Assembly: GCF_003471165.1 (NCBI RefSeq)
Contig: NZ_QRIL01000005.1
Location: 144,477-175,575, forward strand
Source of the DNA: Ruminococcus sp. AM22-13
GTDB taxonomy: Bacteria; Bacillota; Clostridia; Lachnospirales; Lachnospiraceae
DNA length: 31,099 bases
Direction of reading: 5' to 3'
The notes under the pieces are model-generated. The model searched no databases. It saw nothing but the letters and a program-made list of their open reading frames with translations, and was not told the origin of the DNA. The position numbers and the translations under genes are program-made. The stretch's first letter is position 1, and the number at the start of each line of letters is the position of its first letter. Below, one piece after another: positions 1 to 7,604 of the stretch.

Positions 1-44
1 TGATCATTTACACCTACATAATAAATATCATTTCCGATTTTCAT
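1..44 (-). CDS. fprA: Flavodiiron protein (FprA-type), first 14 codons only
   Basis: The first codons of a minus-strand gene run off the left edge, starting MKIGNDIYYVGVN. An AGGAGG ribosome site lies at 57-62. The first 47 bases of the window are identical to 10449-10495, where a longer part of the same gene is readable and matches A-type flavoproteins (flavodiiron proteins). In anaerobes these reduce O2 or NO using a di-iron site and a flavodoxin domain. Whether this copy is intact cannot be seen. Since the other copy is broken, this one is likely the working gene. Confidence 0.6.
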   Translation of the reverse strand, partial: MKIGNDIYYVGVND

Positions 45-119
45 GATGTGAATTTTCCTCCTTATTGATCTCCTGTTATTTTTCAGAGATGAAAATTTCT
101 TTTTTTTATTTCTGCACCT

Positions 120-148
120 ATTATATCCAATTTCTTACTGGAAATCAA
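120..148 (-). promoter_or_regulatory. Promoter of left-edge fprA copy
   Basis: On the minus strand TTGATT (143-148) and TATAAT (120-125) are separated by 17 bases, about 75 bases before the start codon. The -10 neighbourhood is shared with the second fprA copy (10569-10597), so the duplication included the promoter. A sequence 12/14 identical to the heme-locus operator lies just upstream at 154-167. The remaining stretch up to 331 holds no gene I can support. Confidence 0.6.
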
Positions 149-237
149 TAGTATTACTGTCAACCAAATACAATTCTACGATAATTACTATCCGACAAAA
201 AAGAATATTCATATAAAATAGAAATTCCTACTCATTT

Positions 238-255
238 TTATTTAACCGAATCAAG
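238..255. repeat. 18-bp inverted repeat, left arm
   Basis: TTATTTAACCGAATCAAG is the exact reverse complement of 2331-2348. The two arms enclose the LysR gene and the sulfite-reductase-like gene, about 2.1 kb. No transposase lies between them. Confidence 0.75.
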
Positions 256-331
256 TAATTCCCCTGACTCAAGTGTCTTTCATGCAAGATCTGTTATACC
301 TTTGCGGAAAAAGTTGCCCAGGCACAGGCGG

Positions 332-1177
332 TCACAAAAACCATTCCATCTTCTCCCTCACATCTGCATGCTTCAGATAAATAACATTAAATTCTCTGAC
401 TATGGGCTCACCCTTCAGTGTAAAAATCCCAAGCTCCGGGTCGCTTTTGGCAAGTACTTCATATACAAATGAGATTCCATACCCGGACTTGATCAGGTCG
501 ATGATCATCTTAAAGCTGGAAATACATATATGCCGGTGAAAACGCTCCAAAGATTCATTATGCTCCAGAAGCTTTTCCTCCAGAATAGCCAGCGTTCCAG
601 AGCCTTTTTCGCGATGGATCAGAGTTTCTTTCAGGATCTCCTCTACAGATACTTCACGGCCTGCAAAGGGATGATCCTTCGAGCAAATCCCCACAAAAGG
701 TTCCCGGCGATACAGCTGGCTTCCGAATCTGTTTTTGTCAAAAAATCCTTCTATGATGGCATAGTCCAGAGTATTTTGTTCCAATAAATGCAAAAGATGC
801 TTTGTGTTATCCACGATCAGAGTCAGTGCTGTATCCGGCTGATTTAAAAAATCGTGAATCCTGTCTGTGATCACATAGTCACCAATGGTCTTGGTTGCAC
901 CGATACGCAGTTCCCGGAGACCATTGTTTTTTATCTTTTCCCTGAGAAAATTTTCACGCTGCTGAACCGATCGCAGGTAATCCTCCAGCATCTGCGCTGC
1001 AGGGGTCTTGATCAGTTTTCTGTTTTCATAAAGAAAAAGACGGCAGCCATATTCCTTTTCCAAAAACTGGATATGCTGGGTAACTGCCGGCTGAGTAATA
1101 TGTAACAGCTCTGCCGCCTCCCTGTAATTCATAACATTGCATACTGCCATAAACGTTTCCGTTCTGTGATCTAACAT
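332..1177 (-). CDS. LysR-family transcriptional regulator
   Basis: A LysR-type activator or repressor. The N-terminal winged helix-turn-helix has the family pattern FMAVCNVMNYREAAELLHIT followed by QPAVTQHI. A periplasmic-binding-like effector domain follows from about residue 85 to the end. I place the start at the ATG at 1177 (MLDHRTETF), preceded by GGGAGAG. An upstream in-frame ATG at 1249 would add 24 residues, but a TATTAT -10-like box sits only about 10 bases before it and no ribosome site is visible. The product is then 281 residues, slightly short at the C-terminus for this family. It is divergent from the sulfite-reductase-like gene, so that gene is its likely target. The effector is unknown. 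Confidence 0.9.
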   Translation of the reverse strand: MLDHRTETFMAVCNVMNYREAAELLHITQPAVTQHIQFLEKEYGCRLFLYENRKLIKTPAAQMLEDYLRSVQQRENFLREKIKNNGLRELRIGATKTIGDYVITDRIHDFLNQPDTALTLIVDNTKHLLHLLEQNTLDYAIIEGFFDKNRFGSQLYRREPFVGICSKDHPFAGREVSVEEILKETLIHREKGSGTLAILEEKLLEHNESLERFHRHICISSFKMIIDLIKSGYGISFVYEVLAKSDPELGIFTLKGEPIVREFNVIYLKHADVREKMEWFL

Positions 1178-1277
1178 AATCTTTTTGAACTCTCCCACTC
1201 TATTGATATCAGATAGTTTTTTCTGTGTAGTTTTCTTTTTCATAAGCATTACTTATCGTATAATAAAAACTCATAAA

Positions 1278-1306
1278 TTGATTTTATCATTCATAAAGCC
1301 TATAAT
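1278..1306 (+). promoter_or_regulatory. Promoter of the sulfite-reductase-like gene
   Basis: TTGATT (1278-1283), a 17-base spacer and a perfect TATAAT (1301-1306) point at the gene starting at 1370. The 120-base divergent region is AT-rich and is the natural binding region for the neighbouring LysR protein. Confidence 0.7.
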
Positions 1307-1369
1307 CAACAAAAGAAACACCGTATACATCAGAGAACAATAACGGCTATATAAAGGAGATACTGAATC

Positions 1370-2281
1370 ATGAATGAGAAAAAGCCAGTAACATCTGACA
1401 ACCCAAAACTGAGTCCCGAGGAAATCAAACGGGTAAAGGGTCTGGGATGTCTTCAGGACAAACGATATGATGACATTTTTAATATTCGAGTCATTACAGG
1501 AAATGGTCATATTACAACAGATGAACATCGTGCTATTGCAGATGCAGCAGACAAATTCGGAAATGGCCAGATCACTATGACAACCCGCCTGAGTATGGAA
1601 ATCCAGGGAATTCCTTATGATAATATTGAAAAAGCCATTGCTTTCCTTGGAGAACACGGCCTGATGACAGGCGGAACCGGAGCCAAAGTGCGTCCTGTTG
1701 TCTCATGCAAGGGAACAACCTGCCAGTATGGTGTGATCGATACCTTTGCACTCAGTAAAAAAATCCATGAGCGTTTTTATATAGGATATCACGATGTAGT
1801 GCTCCCGCACAAATTCAAGATTGCAGTTGGCGGATGTCCTAATAACTGTGTAAAGCCTAATCTGAATGATATGGGAATTATAGGTCAGAGGATCCCAAAA
1901 CCGGATGTTGAGAAATGCCGGGGATGTAAGAAATGTCAGATTGAAAAAAGTTGTCCTGTCCATGTCCCGAAATTAGTTGACGGTAAACTTTACATTGATC
2001 CTGAAGAATGTATCCATTGCGGACGCTGCAAAGGGAAATGTCCTTTCGGCGCAGTACCGGAATATCAGAATGGTTATAAAATCTATATCGGAGGCCGCTG
2101 GGGTAAGAGAATCTCACACGGTCAGGCTCTTACAAGAATTTTCACAGAGGAAGAAGAGGTAATGACTGTCATAGAGAAAGCAATCCTTCTCTTCAAAGAT
2201 GAAGGAATCGCTGGAGAACGGTTTGCTGATACTGTGAAACGTCTCGGATTTGAGTATGTGAATGAGAAATTGATTGGCTGA
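1370..2281 (+). CDS. Siroheme/4Fe-4S sulfite (or nitrite) reductase-like protein
   Basis: A 303-residue redox enzyme resembling the catalytic subunit of anaerobic sulfite reductase (AsrC) and other small siroheme reductases. An N-terminal ferredoxin-like half-domain (about 35-100) precedes the siroheme/4Fe-4S cysteines C113, C118, C156 and C160. A two-cluster ferredoxin insert follows (C183/C186/C189/C195 and C214/C217/C220/C224). The first cysteine pair is C-x4-C rather than the usual C-x5-C; the second, CPNNC, is canonical C-x3-C. AAGGAGA lies 5 bases before the ATG. No AsrA/AsrB partners, siroheme genes or transporter are adjacent, so the electron donor is unknown. Sulfite is the best guess for substrate; nitrite or another oxyanion is possible. 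Confidence 0.85.
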   Translation: MNEKKPVTSDNPKLSPEEIKRVKGLGCLQDKRYDDIFNIRVITGNGHITTDEHRAIADAADKFGNGQITMTTRLSMEIQGIPYDNIEKAIAFLGEHGLMTGGTGAKVRPVVSCKGTTCQYGVIDTFALSKKIHERFYIGYHDVVLPHKFKIAVGGCPNNCVKPNLNDMGIIGQRIPKPDVEKCRGCKKCQIEKSCPVHVPKLVDGKLYIDPEECIHCGRCKGKCPFGAVPEYQNGYKIYIGGRWGKRISHGQALTRIFTEEEEVMTVIEKAILLFKDEGIAGERFADTVKRLGFEYVNEKLIG

Positions 2282-2330
2282 GCATTGAATCACCAAGTCA
2301 AGTGGATAAAATCATCCGCTCCGCTACTTG

Positions 2331-2348
2331 CTTGATTCGGTTAAATAA
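2331..2348. repeat. 18-bp inverted repeat, right arm
   Basis: Exact reverse complement of 238-255. It lies 50 bases after the stop codon of the siroheme reductase gene. See the left arm. Confidence 0.75.
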
Positions 2349-2466
2349 TCACACCAGTCCAACCGTATTTTGCCACAGCCCTTTCTCTTCAGCTCCGGAG
2401 TGATGCAGATTGCTCCCATGATTATGATTGGGGATAGTGAATGTTGTTAACGTCAACTGCACTCTG

Positions 2467-2502
2467 CGGGAGGTTGTGTTTGACTGTATCCGCAACCTCC
2501 CG
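2467..2502. repeat. Perfect 10-bp stem-loop in a gene-poor stretch
   Basis: CGGGAGGTTG (2467-2476) and CAACCTCCCG (2493-2502) form a perfect 10-bp inverted repeat with a 16-base loop. There is no T-run on either side, so it is not a canonical terminator. The rest of 2349-2543 shows no gene I can support. Confidence 0.6.
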
Positions 2503-2543
2503 GTTACATCACAATCTCCATTGTATTGTACTTAATCACCACT

Positions 2544-2848
2544 TTACAACTTTTCATTAAGCCCAAGAATCAGCGGCAGGATCATTACGGAAGCGCATTC
2601 AAACAGAAATGTTCTGAGGAATGAAATGACTGCCAATGTAAGTCCATCATTGAGGGCTGTAAAGAAAGCGGAACCAAATATGGCAATCCCTGCGAAGATA
2701 AAGGAAAAAGCGCATCACCAACCATATTTATCACACCTGCAGTAACTGTCACAACCAGTCCCAGTTTCGGCTTTTCTGCGGTAACAGCCAGGCTTGAAAA
2801 TGCATATTGCAGCATAAGAAATGGTAATGCTACAAGAATAATTCTTCC
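2544..2848 (-). pseudogene. MATE-family efflux transporter, decayed fragment
   Basis: Two pieces of a MATE drug/Na+ antiporter can be read. The first is an internal piece, with GRIILVALPFLMLQYAF followed by VTAEKPKLGL and GVINMVGDALF. After a frame change, a C-terminal piece reads GIAIFGSAFFTALNDG followed by SFLRTFLFE and ends at a stop at 2544. The membrane segments between DALF and GIAIFG are missing, as is everything before the first piece. The gene is dead. Confidence 0.75.
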
Positions 2849-2960
2849 TCCGTCCAGTTGCTTAGCGCTTTACATTCAGCCTCAAATAGTCGTGCAGCTG
2901 TCTTGGAAGTATATATTTTTCCTTTTTCAGTAAGATATACCATCTTCGATTTTCCATTGC
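2849..2960 (-). pseudogene. MarR-family regulator, C-terminal fragment
   Basis: The reading KMVYLTEKGKIYTSK, then RLFEAECKALSNWTEEEL, matches the wing and dimerization helix of MarR repressors. It has no start and runs into the MATE fragment at GGAGGAAGAATT. MarR-MATE pairs are common as drug-responsive operons, so this is a deletion scar of one. Confidence 0.65.
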
Positions 2961-2996
2961 ATTTTTATTTTCTTCTTTCTACACTTTTAGCACTTC

Positions 2997-3770
2997 CTAT
3001 AACGAAATACTGAACATTTCTGCTACTTCCCTGGCTACTCCATTTTCTTCGCAATCAGCTACAACTTTCTCTGCCATGTTAATAATCTGCGGAACTGCAT
3101 TTGCAACTGCTCTACTGTGACAGAACTCCCTGAACAGACATACATCATTCACTCCATCGCCAAACACCATTACTTCCTCTGATGATATGGCATTTTCATC
3201 TATAATACGTTTTACCATTTGAAATTTATCAGCTGCCGGAGAAGTAATCTCCACATTCCAGGGAGCTGAAGAAGTGACATGTATATCTGTTCTGCCTTTT
3301 AATTTCTCTTTTGCCTGCTGAATGTTTTCATAATCTTTAGAAAAAGCAAAAATCTTCAAAATATAAGCTGTTCCCTTCCGATATTCCTGAAACGGAATAA
3401 GATCCGATGAATCATCCAGCAATCTTGGCGCAGTAGCATAGTTACCTTCAGAAGTATTTATCTCCAGATCAATATTTCTCTTTGTAAAAAATGTAATTAA
3501 TTCTTCACATATGTCCTGAGGTAATGCCTCATAATACTGTTTTTCTCCATTACAACTACGGTATTCTGCCCCGTTCAGCAAAATCATATCCAAATCAATA
3601 TCTGCCTTTTTCAGCACAGGTTTTACTGTTTCGAATCCTCTCCCAGTGGCAATTACCCAACTGATTCCCATCTGCTGTGATCTTCTGATTATTTCAGCCG
3701 TAAGAACACTCATCTCTCCATTCTTTCCAGTCAGAGTCATATCCAAATCGCTGACGATCATTCGTATCAT
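2997..3770 (-). CDS. Cof-type HAD-superfamily (IIB) phosphatase
   Basis: A 257-residue cytoplasmic haloacid-dehalogenase hydrolase. Motif I is D8-L-D10-M-T (nucleophile and acid/base), motif II is T42 in ATGRG, motif III is K182, and motif IV is GDGVND at 204-209. The alpha/beta cap inserted between motifs II and III marks subtype IIB. These enzymes usually dephosphorylate sugar phosphates or flavin precursors. It is the last gene of the sugar operon, 164 bases after the GH36 gene, which fits a sugar-phosphate substrate, but this is not shown. A G-rich GGGGG box precedes the ATG. Confidence 0.88.
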   Translation of the reverse strand: MIRMIVSDLDMTLTGKNGEMSVLTAEIIRRSQQMGISWVIATGRGFETVKPVLKKADIDLDMILLNGAEYRSCNGEKQYYEALPQDICEELITFFTKRNIDLEINTSEGNYATAPRLLDDSSDLIPFQEYRKGTAYILKIFAFSKDYENIQQAKEKLKGRTDIHVTSSAPWNVEITSPAADKFQMVKRIIDENAISSEEVMVFGDGVNDVCLFREFCHSRAVANAVPQIINMAEKVVADCEENGVAREVAEMFSISL

Positions 3771-3889
3771 AATACCATTCCCCCATATGTTTGTGAATTT
3801 TGAATACAGTGCTGTTTGAAAATACTTTCTACAAAATGTACGCTTAAGCTACATAAACTGAATAAGAGTAGAACCTCCCACATATGAAT

Positions 3890-3919
3890 TTTGGGGACAA
3901 AATACTTTTTGCCCCCAAA
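3890..3919 (-). other. 13-bp stem-loop between GH36 and HAD genes
   Basis: Arms 3890-3902 and 3907-3919 pair over 13 bases with one G-U and a 4-base loop when read on the minus strand. No U-run follows, so it looks like an mRNA processing or stabilising element, or a weak attenuator that lowers HAD expression. Confidence 0.55.
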
Positions 3920-3934
3920 GTTATATTTATGGTA

Positions 3935-5704
3935 TCACAGCTTTCTTGTAAATTCAACCATTCCAGAAGTTGGAACAGAAATTATAACAAATTGATTAGC
4001 CGACACTTCGTTACTCTCCATTAAATTTCCATAGCAGTCCCGTACTTCATATTTAAGAGTATCTGAGGAATTACACCTGAAGCATACCTCTTCTTCCTTT
4101 ACAGCGTGAATATAATAAATTTTCTTATTAATATCTCTTAAATCTGCCAGTCTTCCTTTACTGTAATGCACCAGTATTTTTTCATTTCCACATTCTGCAC
4201 AGACCTCCGGATAAAGATTTTCCGGTTCTTCTGGCTGAATCTGGCTATGTAACAGAATTTCTCTCTTTTCATCCATAAACCCAAGCCAGAACAATAACAT
4301 TCGCTTCATATCATCCGTTATCTGATCCAGACATACCGAAATCTGTACAGTTGCAAACAAACAGCTCAACAACTGTAATCCTGCATCTTCCGGCTTCTCA
4401 TCAGGATGCCACATCAGCATATCTGAATGAACCGCTGTACTGCCACTTAAAAGCCGCAGGTCAATCGTACCTGTTCGATTGCTGACTGCGGATCCCGGAC
4501 AGTCACTTACACGAAAAATATTTCCGTATCTTCGTATCTGAGGTCCAATATATCTTTGTCTGAACTCAATCAGAATATCCGGGCGGATTTTTTTCAGAGT
4601 ATCCATAACATCTGTAAGGAAAATATTCAGCGCATCCTGTATATCATGACAATCCATTTGCTCATTATAGGAAGGACTTTCTTCCTGGAAATAGAACTCA
4701 TCAATAAAATCCAGTTTTAAGCCATCCAGATTCCAGTCTTTTACTGCTTTTACATAGATTGCTTTCAGATATTCCCGGACTTCCGGATATCTCAAGTCAA
4801 AGATTCCAGCCTGCTGACTTTCATTATATCTCAATAGTTTATCATGAAATCTTTCCCATGCTTTGGTATTTTTTCCAATATAAGGTACAGAGAACCATAA
4901 AAGATATTTCAGCCCCATAGCCTGTACCCTTGCTACATGCTGCGCAAAATCAGGGAATTTCTGCTGTGATGGTTCCCAGTCTCCACAATAAGCGTATCCT
5001 CTGTTATTATCTTCTGTCTGCCATCCATCATCTACGATAATTGCTGAAAATCCCATTTCGGCAGCACGCAGACTTTCTTCTTCTACACTCTCTGCCGTAA
5101 TATTCTGGTGTTGGGAATACCAGAAGGAATACATCGGTTTCTTTGCAAGCTCAGGAACTTCTGCCGGCATGATATTCAGTGTCTCTTCCCACCAGTATCT
5201 GACTTTATCAAGAACTTCCCAGTATTTTTTTCTTTCTATTGATTCCCAGATTGTAATTTTCAAATCTTTTTCGCTGAAGCCCTGCGTAACCGGAATTTCA
5301 ATTACACACAGCATATTTCCATCTTCTTCATGAATTCCACACTTCATAAATACTTTCTGGCGTACTTCTGAAAGAGCGATTGTATGGCGGTTCATTCCGT
5401 CAGAATTATAAAAGCATACAACCGGCGCGGAACTTGCCGTCATAGATTCCACAGCAGAATCATAATCTGCTTTTACAGAACGGTCAAATTTACATATTGG
5501 AAACCATCTGCCACTGATATCTGTTGCAGGAAAAACAAATTCCAGTCTGATCGTACCTTCCTTGTTGTCTTCTGCCTGTTGTTTCATCTCAATATCCACG
5601 TATGTTATCTTCACGTCCTGAAGCTTATTTTCTTCCTGAACACATGTGTTTATTTTTAGATTGCTGTAAACTGTCATATAGTTATTCTCAGTAATTTTTT
5701 TCAT
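3935..5704 (-). CDS. GH36-type alpha-galactosidase-like glycoside hydrolase
   Basis: A 589-residue cytoplasmic retaining glycosidase of clan GH-D. A beta-rich N-terminal domain (1-180) is followed by a TIM barrel with VDDGWQ, GDWEP and the nucleophile motif LKLDF (D332). The acid/base aspartate lies in RVSDCPGSAVSNR (D401). There is no signal peptide, so it acts on imported sugar. The start at 5704 is chosen because GGAGAAG lies 5 bases before that ATG; an upstream TTG frame extension lacks a ribosome site. It sits directly behind two sugar permeases, which suggests alpha-galactosides such as raffinose or melibiose. Activity on other alpha-linked sugars cannot be excluded. Confidence 0.85.
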   Translation of the reverse strand: MKKITENNYMTVYSNLKINTCVQEENKLQDVKITYVDIEMKQQAEDNKEGTIRLEFVFPATDISGRWFPICKFDRSVKADYDSAVESMTASSAPVVCFYNSDGMNRHTIALSEVRQKVFMKCGIHEEDGNMLCVIEIPVTQGFSEKDLKITIWESIERKKYWEVLDKVRYWWEETLNIMPAEVPELAKKPMYSFWYSQHQNITAESVEEESLRAAEMGFSAIIVDDGWQTEDNNRGYAYCGDWEPSQQKFPDFAQHVARVQAMGLKYLLWFSVPYIGKNTKAWERFHDKLLRYNESQQAGIFDLRYPEVREYLKAIYVKAVKDWNLDGLKLDFIDEFYFQEESPSYNEQMDCHDIQDALNIFLTDVMDTLKKIRPDILIEFRQRYIGPQIRRYGNIFRVSDCPGSAVSNRTGTIDLRLLSGSTAVHSDMLMWHPDEKPEDAGLQLLSCLFATVQISVCLDQITDDMKRMLLFWLGFMDEKREILLHSQIQPEEPENLYPEVCAECGNEKILVHYSKGRLADLRDINKKIYYIHAVKEEEVCFRCNSSDTLKYEVRDCYGNLMESNEVSANQFVIISVPTSGMVEFTRKL

Positions 5705-5835
5705 TTTGCTTCTCCATATACACAGTAATCCTGTATCGCCATTACTATTAGTCAATCAGGGGGGATATTTTCAACCCTCTTCACCATTTACTCATAATTT
5801 TGATACAGGATCTGCTCTTTTTATAATTTTTCAGG

Positions 5836-6696
5836 TTATGATTTTACGGCTCCTGCCACAACACCTGCGATAATGTACTTCTGCAAAAACAGATACAGTA
5901 CAATTACCGGTGCTGCGACCATAAGTAATGATGCCATGATCAGCCCCAAATCTGAAGAATATGTTCCATAAAACATCTGTGTCGCAATTGGAAGCGTATA
6001 CAATTCTTTCTGTGTCAGAACCAGAGATGGAAGCAGGAAATCATTCCAGATACCCATTGCATACAAGATTACCAGTGTAGCGGTGGTAGGTTTTAACAAT
6101 GGAAATACGATTCTGAAGAACGTCTGATATTTTGTACAGCCATCCAGCTTCGCTGCTTCTTCCAGTGACATTGGAATATTACTTTTGATAAATCCATGAT
6201 ACATGAAAACTGATTGTGCTGTTGAAAATCCCACATGCATCAGAATCAGCGTCAGTCTATGATTCAGGATATGAAGATTTCCTCCGTAAATTGACACCAG
6301 TGGAATCATGATAACCTGAAATGGAATTACCATGGAAGCAATCATCAGTCCGAAAAATATTTTGTTTATTTTATAATCCATTCTGACAAACAGATATGCA
6401 CACATCGCAGATGTAATAATGATCAGCACAACACTGACACCTGTAATGCAAAGAGAATTCAAGAATGCTCTGATAAAATTCATTTTATGGAATGCTTCCA
6501 CGTAATTATCCAGAGACGCTCCATGACTTCCGATCAGCGCCATAGGCTCCTTAATAATATCTCTTTTGATTTTGAAAGAATTAATGATAACCATTACAAA
6601 TGGAAACATATAAACGACCAGTGCACAGATAAGAACAATAATTTTTATTGCTAATCCGGCTTTTTTATGTACATATCCTCTCTGGTTTAAATCCAT
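5836..6696 (-). CDS. Carbohydrate ABC transporter permease (MsmG/MalG-type)
   Basis: A 286-residue inner-membrane permease with about six membrane spans. The EAA loop that contacts the ATPase reads SLEEAAKLDGCTKYQTFF. Its ATG overlaps the stop of the upstream permease by one base (TAATG), with AGGAGG placed just before, so the two are translationally coupled. It forms the importer channel with the 6696-7580 product. No ATP-binding subunit is encoded nearby; a shared MsmK-like ATPase elsewhere on the chromosome is the usual arrangement in Firmicutes. Confidence 0.93.
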   Translation of the reverse strand: MDLNQRGYVHKKAGLAIKIIVLICALVVYMFPFVMVIINSFKIKRDIIKEPMALIGSHGASLDNYVEAFHKMNFIRAFLNSLCITGVSVVLIIITSAMCAYLFVRMDYKINKIFFGLMIASMVIPFQVIMIPLVSIYGGNLHILNHRLTLILMHVGFSTAQSVFMYHGFIKSNIPMSLEEAAKLDGCTKYQTFFRIVFPLLKPTTATLVILYAMGIWNDFLLPSLVLTQKELYTLPIATQMFYGTYSSDLGLIMASLLMVAAPVIVLYLFLQKYIIAGVVAGAVKS

Positions 6697-7580
6697 TATG
6701 CTTCCACCTCCTTACGTTTACCCATTACCGCCTGAGAAATTGAAATTACGGCAATTACCAGGAATAAAATCAAGGCTTCTGCCTGTCCAAGACCATATTC
6801 TTTTGCTGAGAATGCCATATTGTATACATACATCGCAGCCAGTCTTGTAGAATTGAATGGTCCTCCCTGTGTCAGGGAAATGTTTACATCATAAGTAACA
6901 AATGCTCTTGAAATTGCGAGGAAAAAGCAGATTGTAAATGTACCCGCCATTAATGGCAAAGTAATATAGCGCATTGTTTTCTTTTCATCACATCCATCAA
7001 TACGTGCTGCCTCTTTTAAATTCTCAGAAACACCCATCAAACCGGCAATATAAATCAACATAAGATAACCGGAAAGCTGCCAGACTGTGACGATGATCAA
7101 CGCCCAGAAAGCCTTTACCGGATCTGATAGCCAGGAAGACGAAAATAACTGAATTCCTGTTTTTTCTCCGATAATTAAAATTCCTTTATTAAATACAAAC
7201 TGCCAGATATAACCAAGTACAATTCCACCGATCAGATTCGGGGTAAAAAATGCTGCGCGGAAAAAGTTACTTCCTTTAATTTTACTGGTAACGAGATAAG
7301 CAAGTAAAAATGCAACCACATTTGCCAGAATAACGGAAATCAATGCATAAAGGATTGTTTTTCCAAGAGAAACCCAGAACTCTTTATCCTGAAACAGTCT
7401 TGAATAATTTTCAAATCCGACACATGGTATTTTGCTTGAGATTCCATCCCATCCTGTAAAAGTCAGATAAATACCATAAATAAATGGAAGCAGTACTACA
7501 CAGGAAAACAAAATAACAGACGGACCGCCAAATCCCAGAAATGTCACGACTTTACTGCTTAATTTGTTATTTTTTTTCAT
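6696..7580 (-). CDS. Carbohydrate ABC transporter permease (MsmF/UgpA-type)
   Basis: A 294-residue permease with six predicted spans and the EAA loop NLKEAARIDGCDEKKTMRYI. The start is the ATG at 7580, 9 bases after AGGAGG; an in-frame TTG just before it is not needed. It lies 24 bases after the binding-protein gene and overlaps the second permease by one base. The pair are the typical MsmF/MsmG heterodimer of sugar importers. Confidence 0.93.
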   Translation of the reverse strand: MKKNNKLSSKVVTFLGFGGPSVILFSCVVLLPFIYGIYLTFTGWDGISSKIPCVGFENYSRLFQDKEFWVSLGKTILYALISVILANVVAFLLAYLVTSKIKGSNFFRAAFFTPNLIGGIVLGYIWQFVFNKGILIIGEKTGIQLFSSSWLSDPVKAFWALIIVTVWQLSGYLMLIYIAGLMGVSENLKEAARIDGCDEKKTMRYITLPLMAGTFTICFFLAISRAFVTYDVNISLTQGGPFNSTRLAAMYVYNMAFSAKEYGLGQAEALILFLVIAVISISQAVMGKRKEVEA

Positions 7581-7604
7581 CAATCACAGCCTCCTGTCCC
7601 TTTC

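Noticed and set aside
2467..2502. Stem-loop considered as terminator of the siroheme reductase gene
   Set aside because: No T-run on either side, and it lies almost 190 bases after the stop codon. Kept only as an unexplained repeat.
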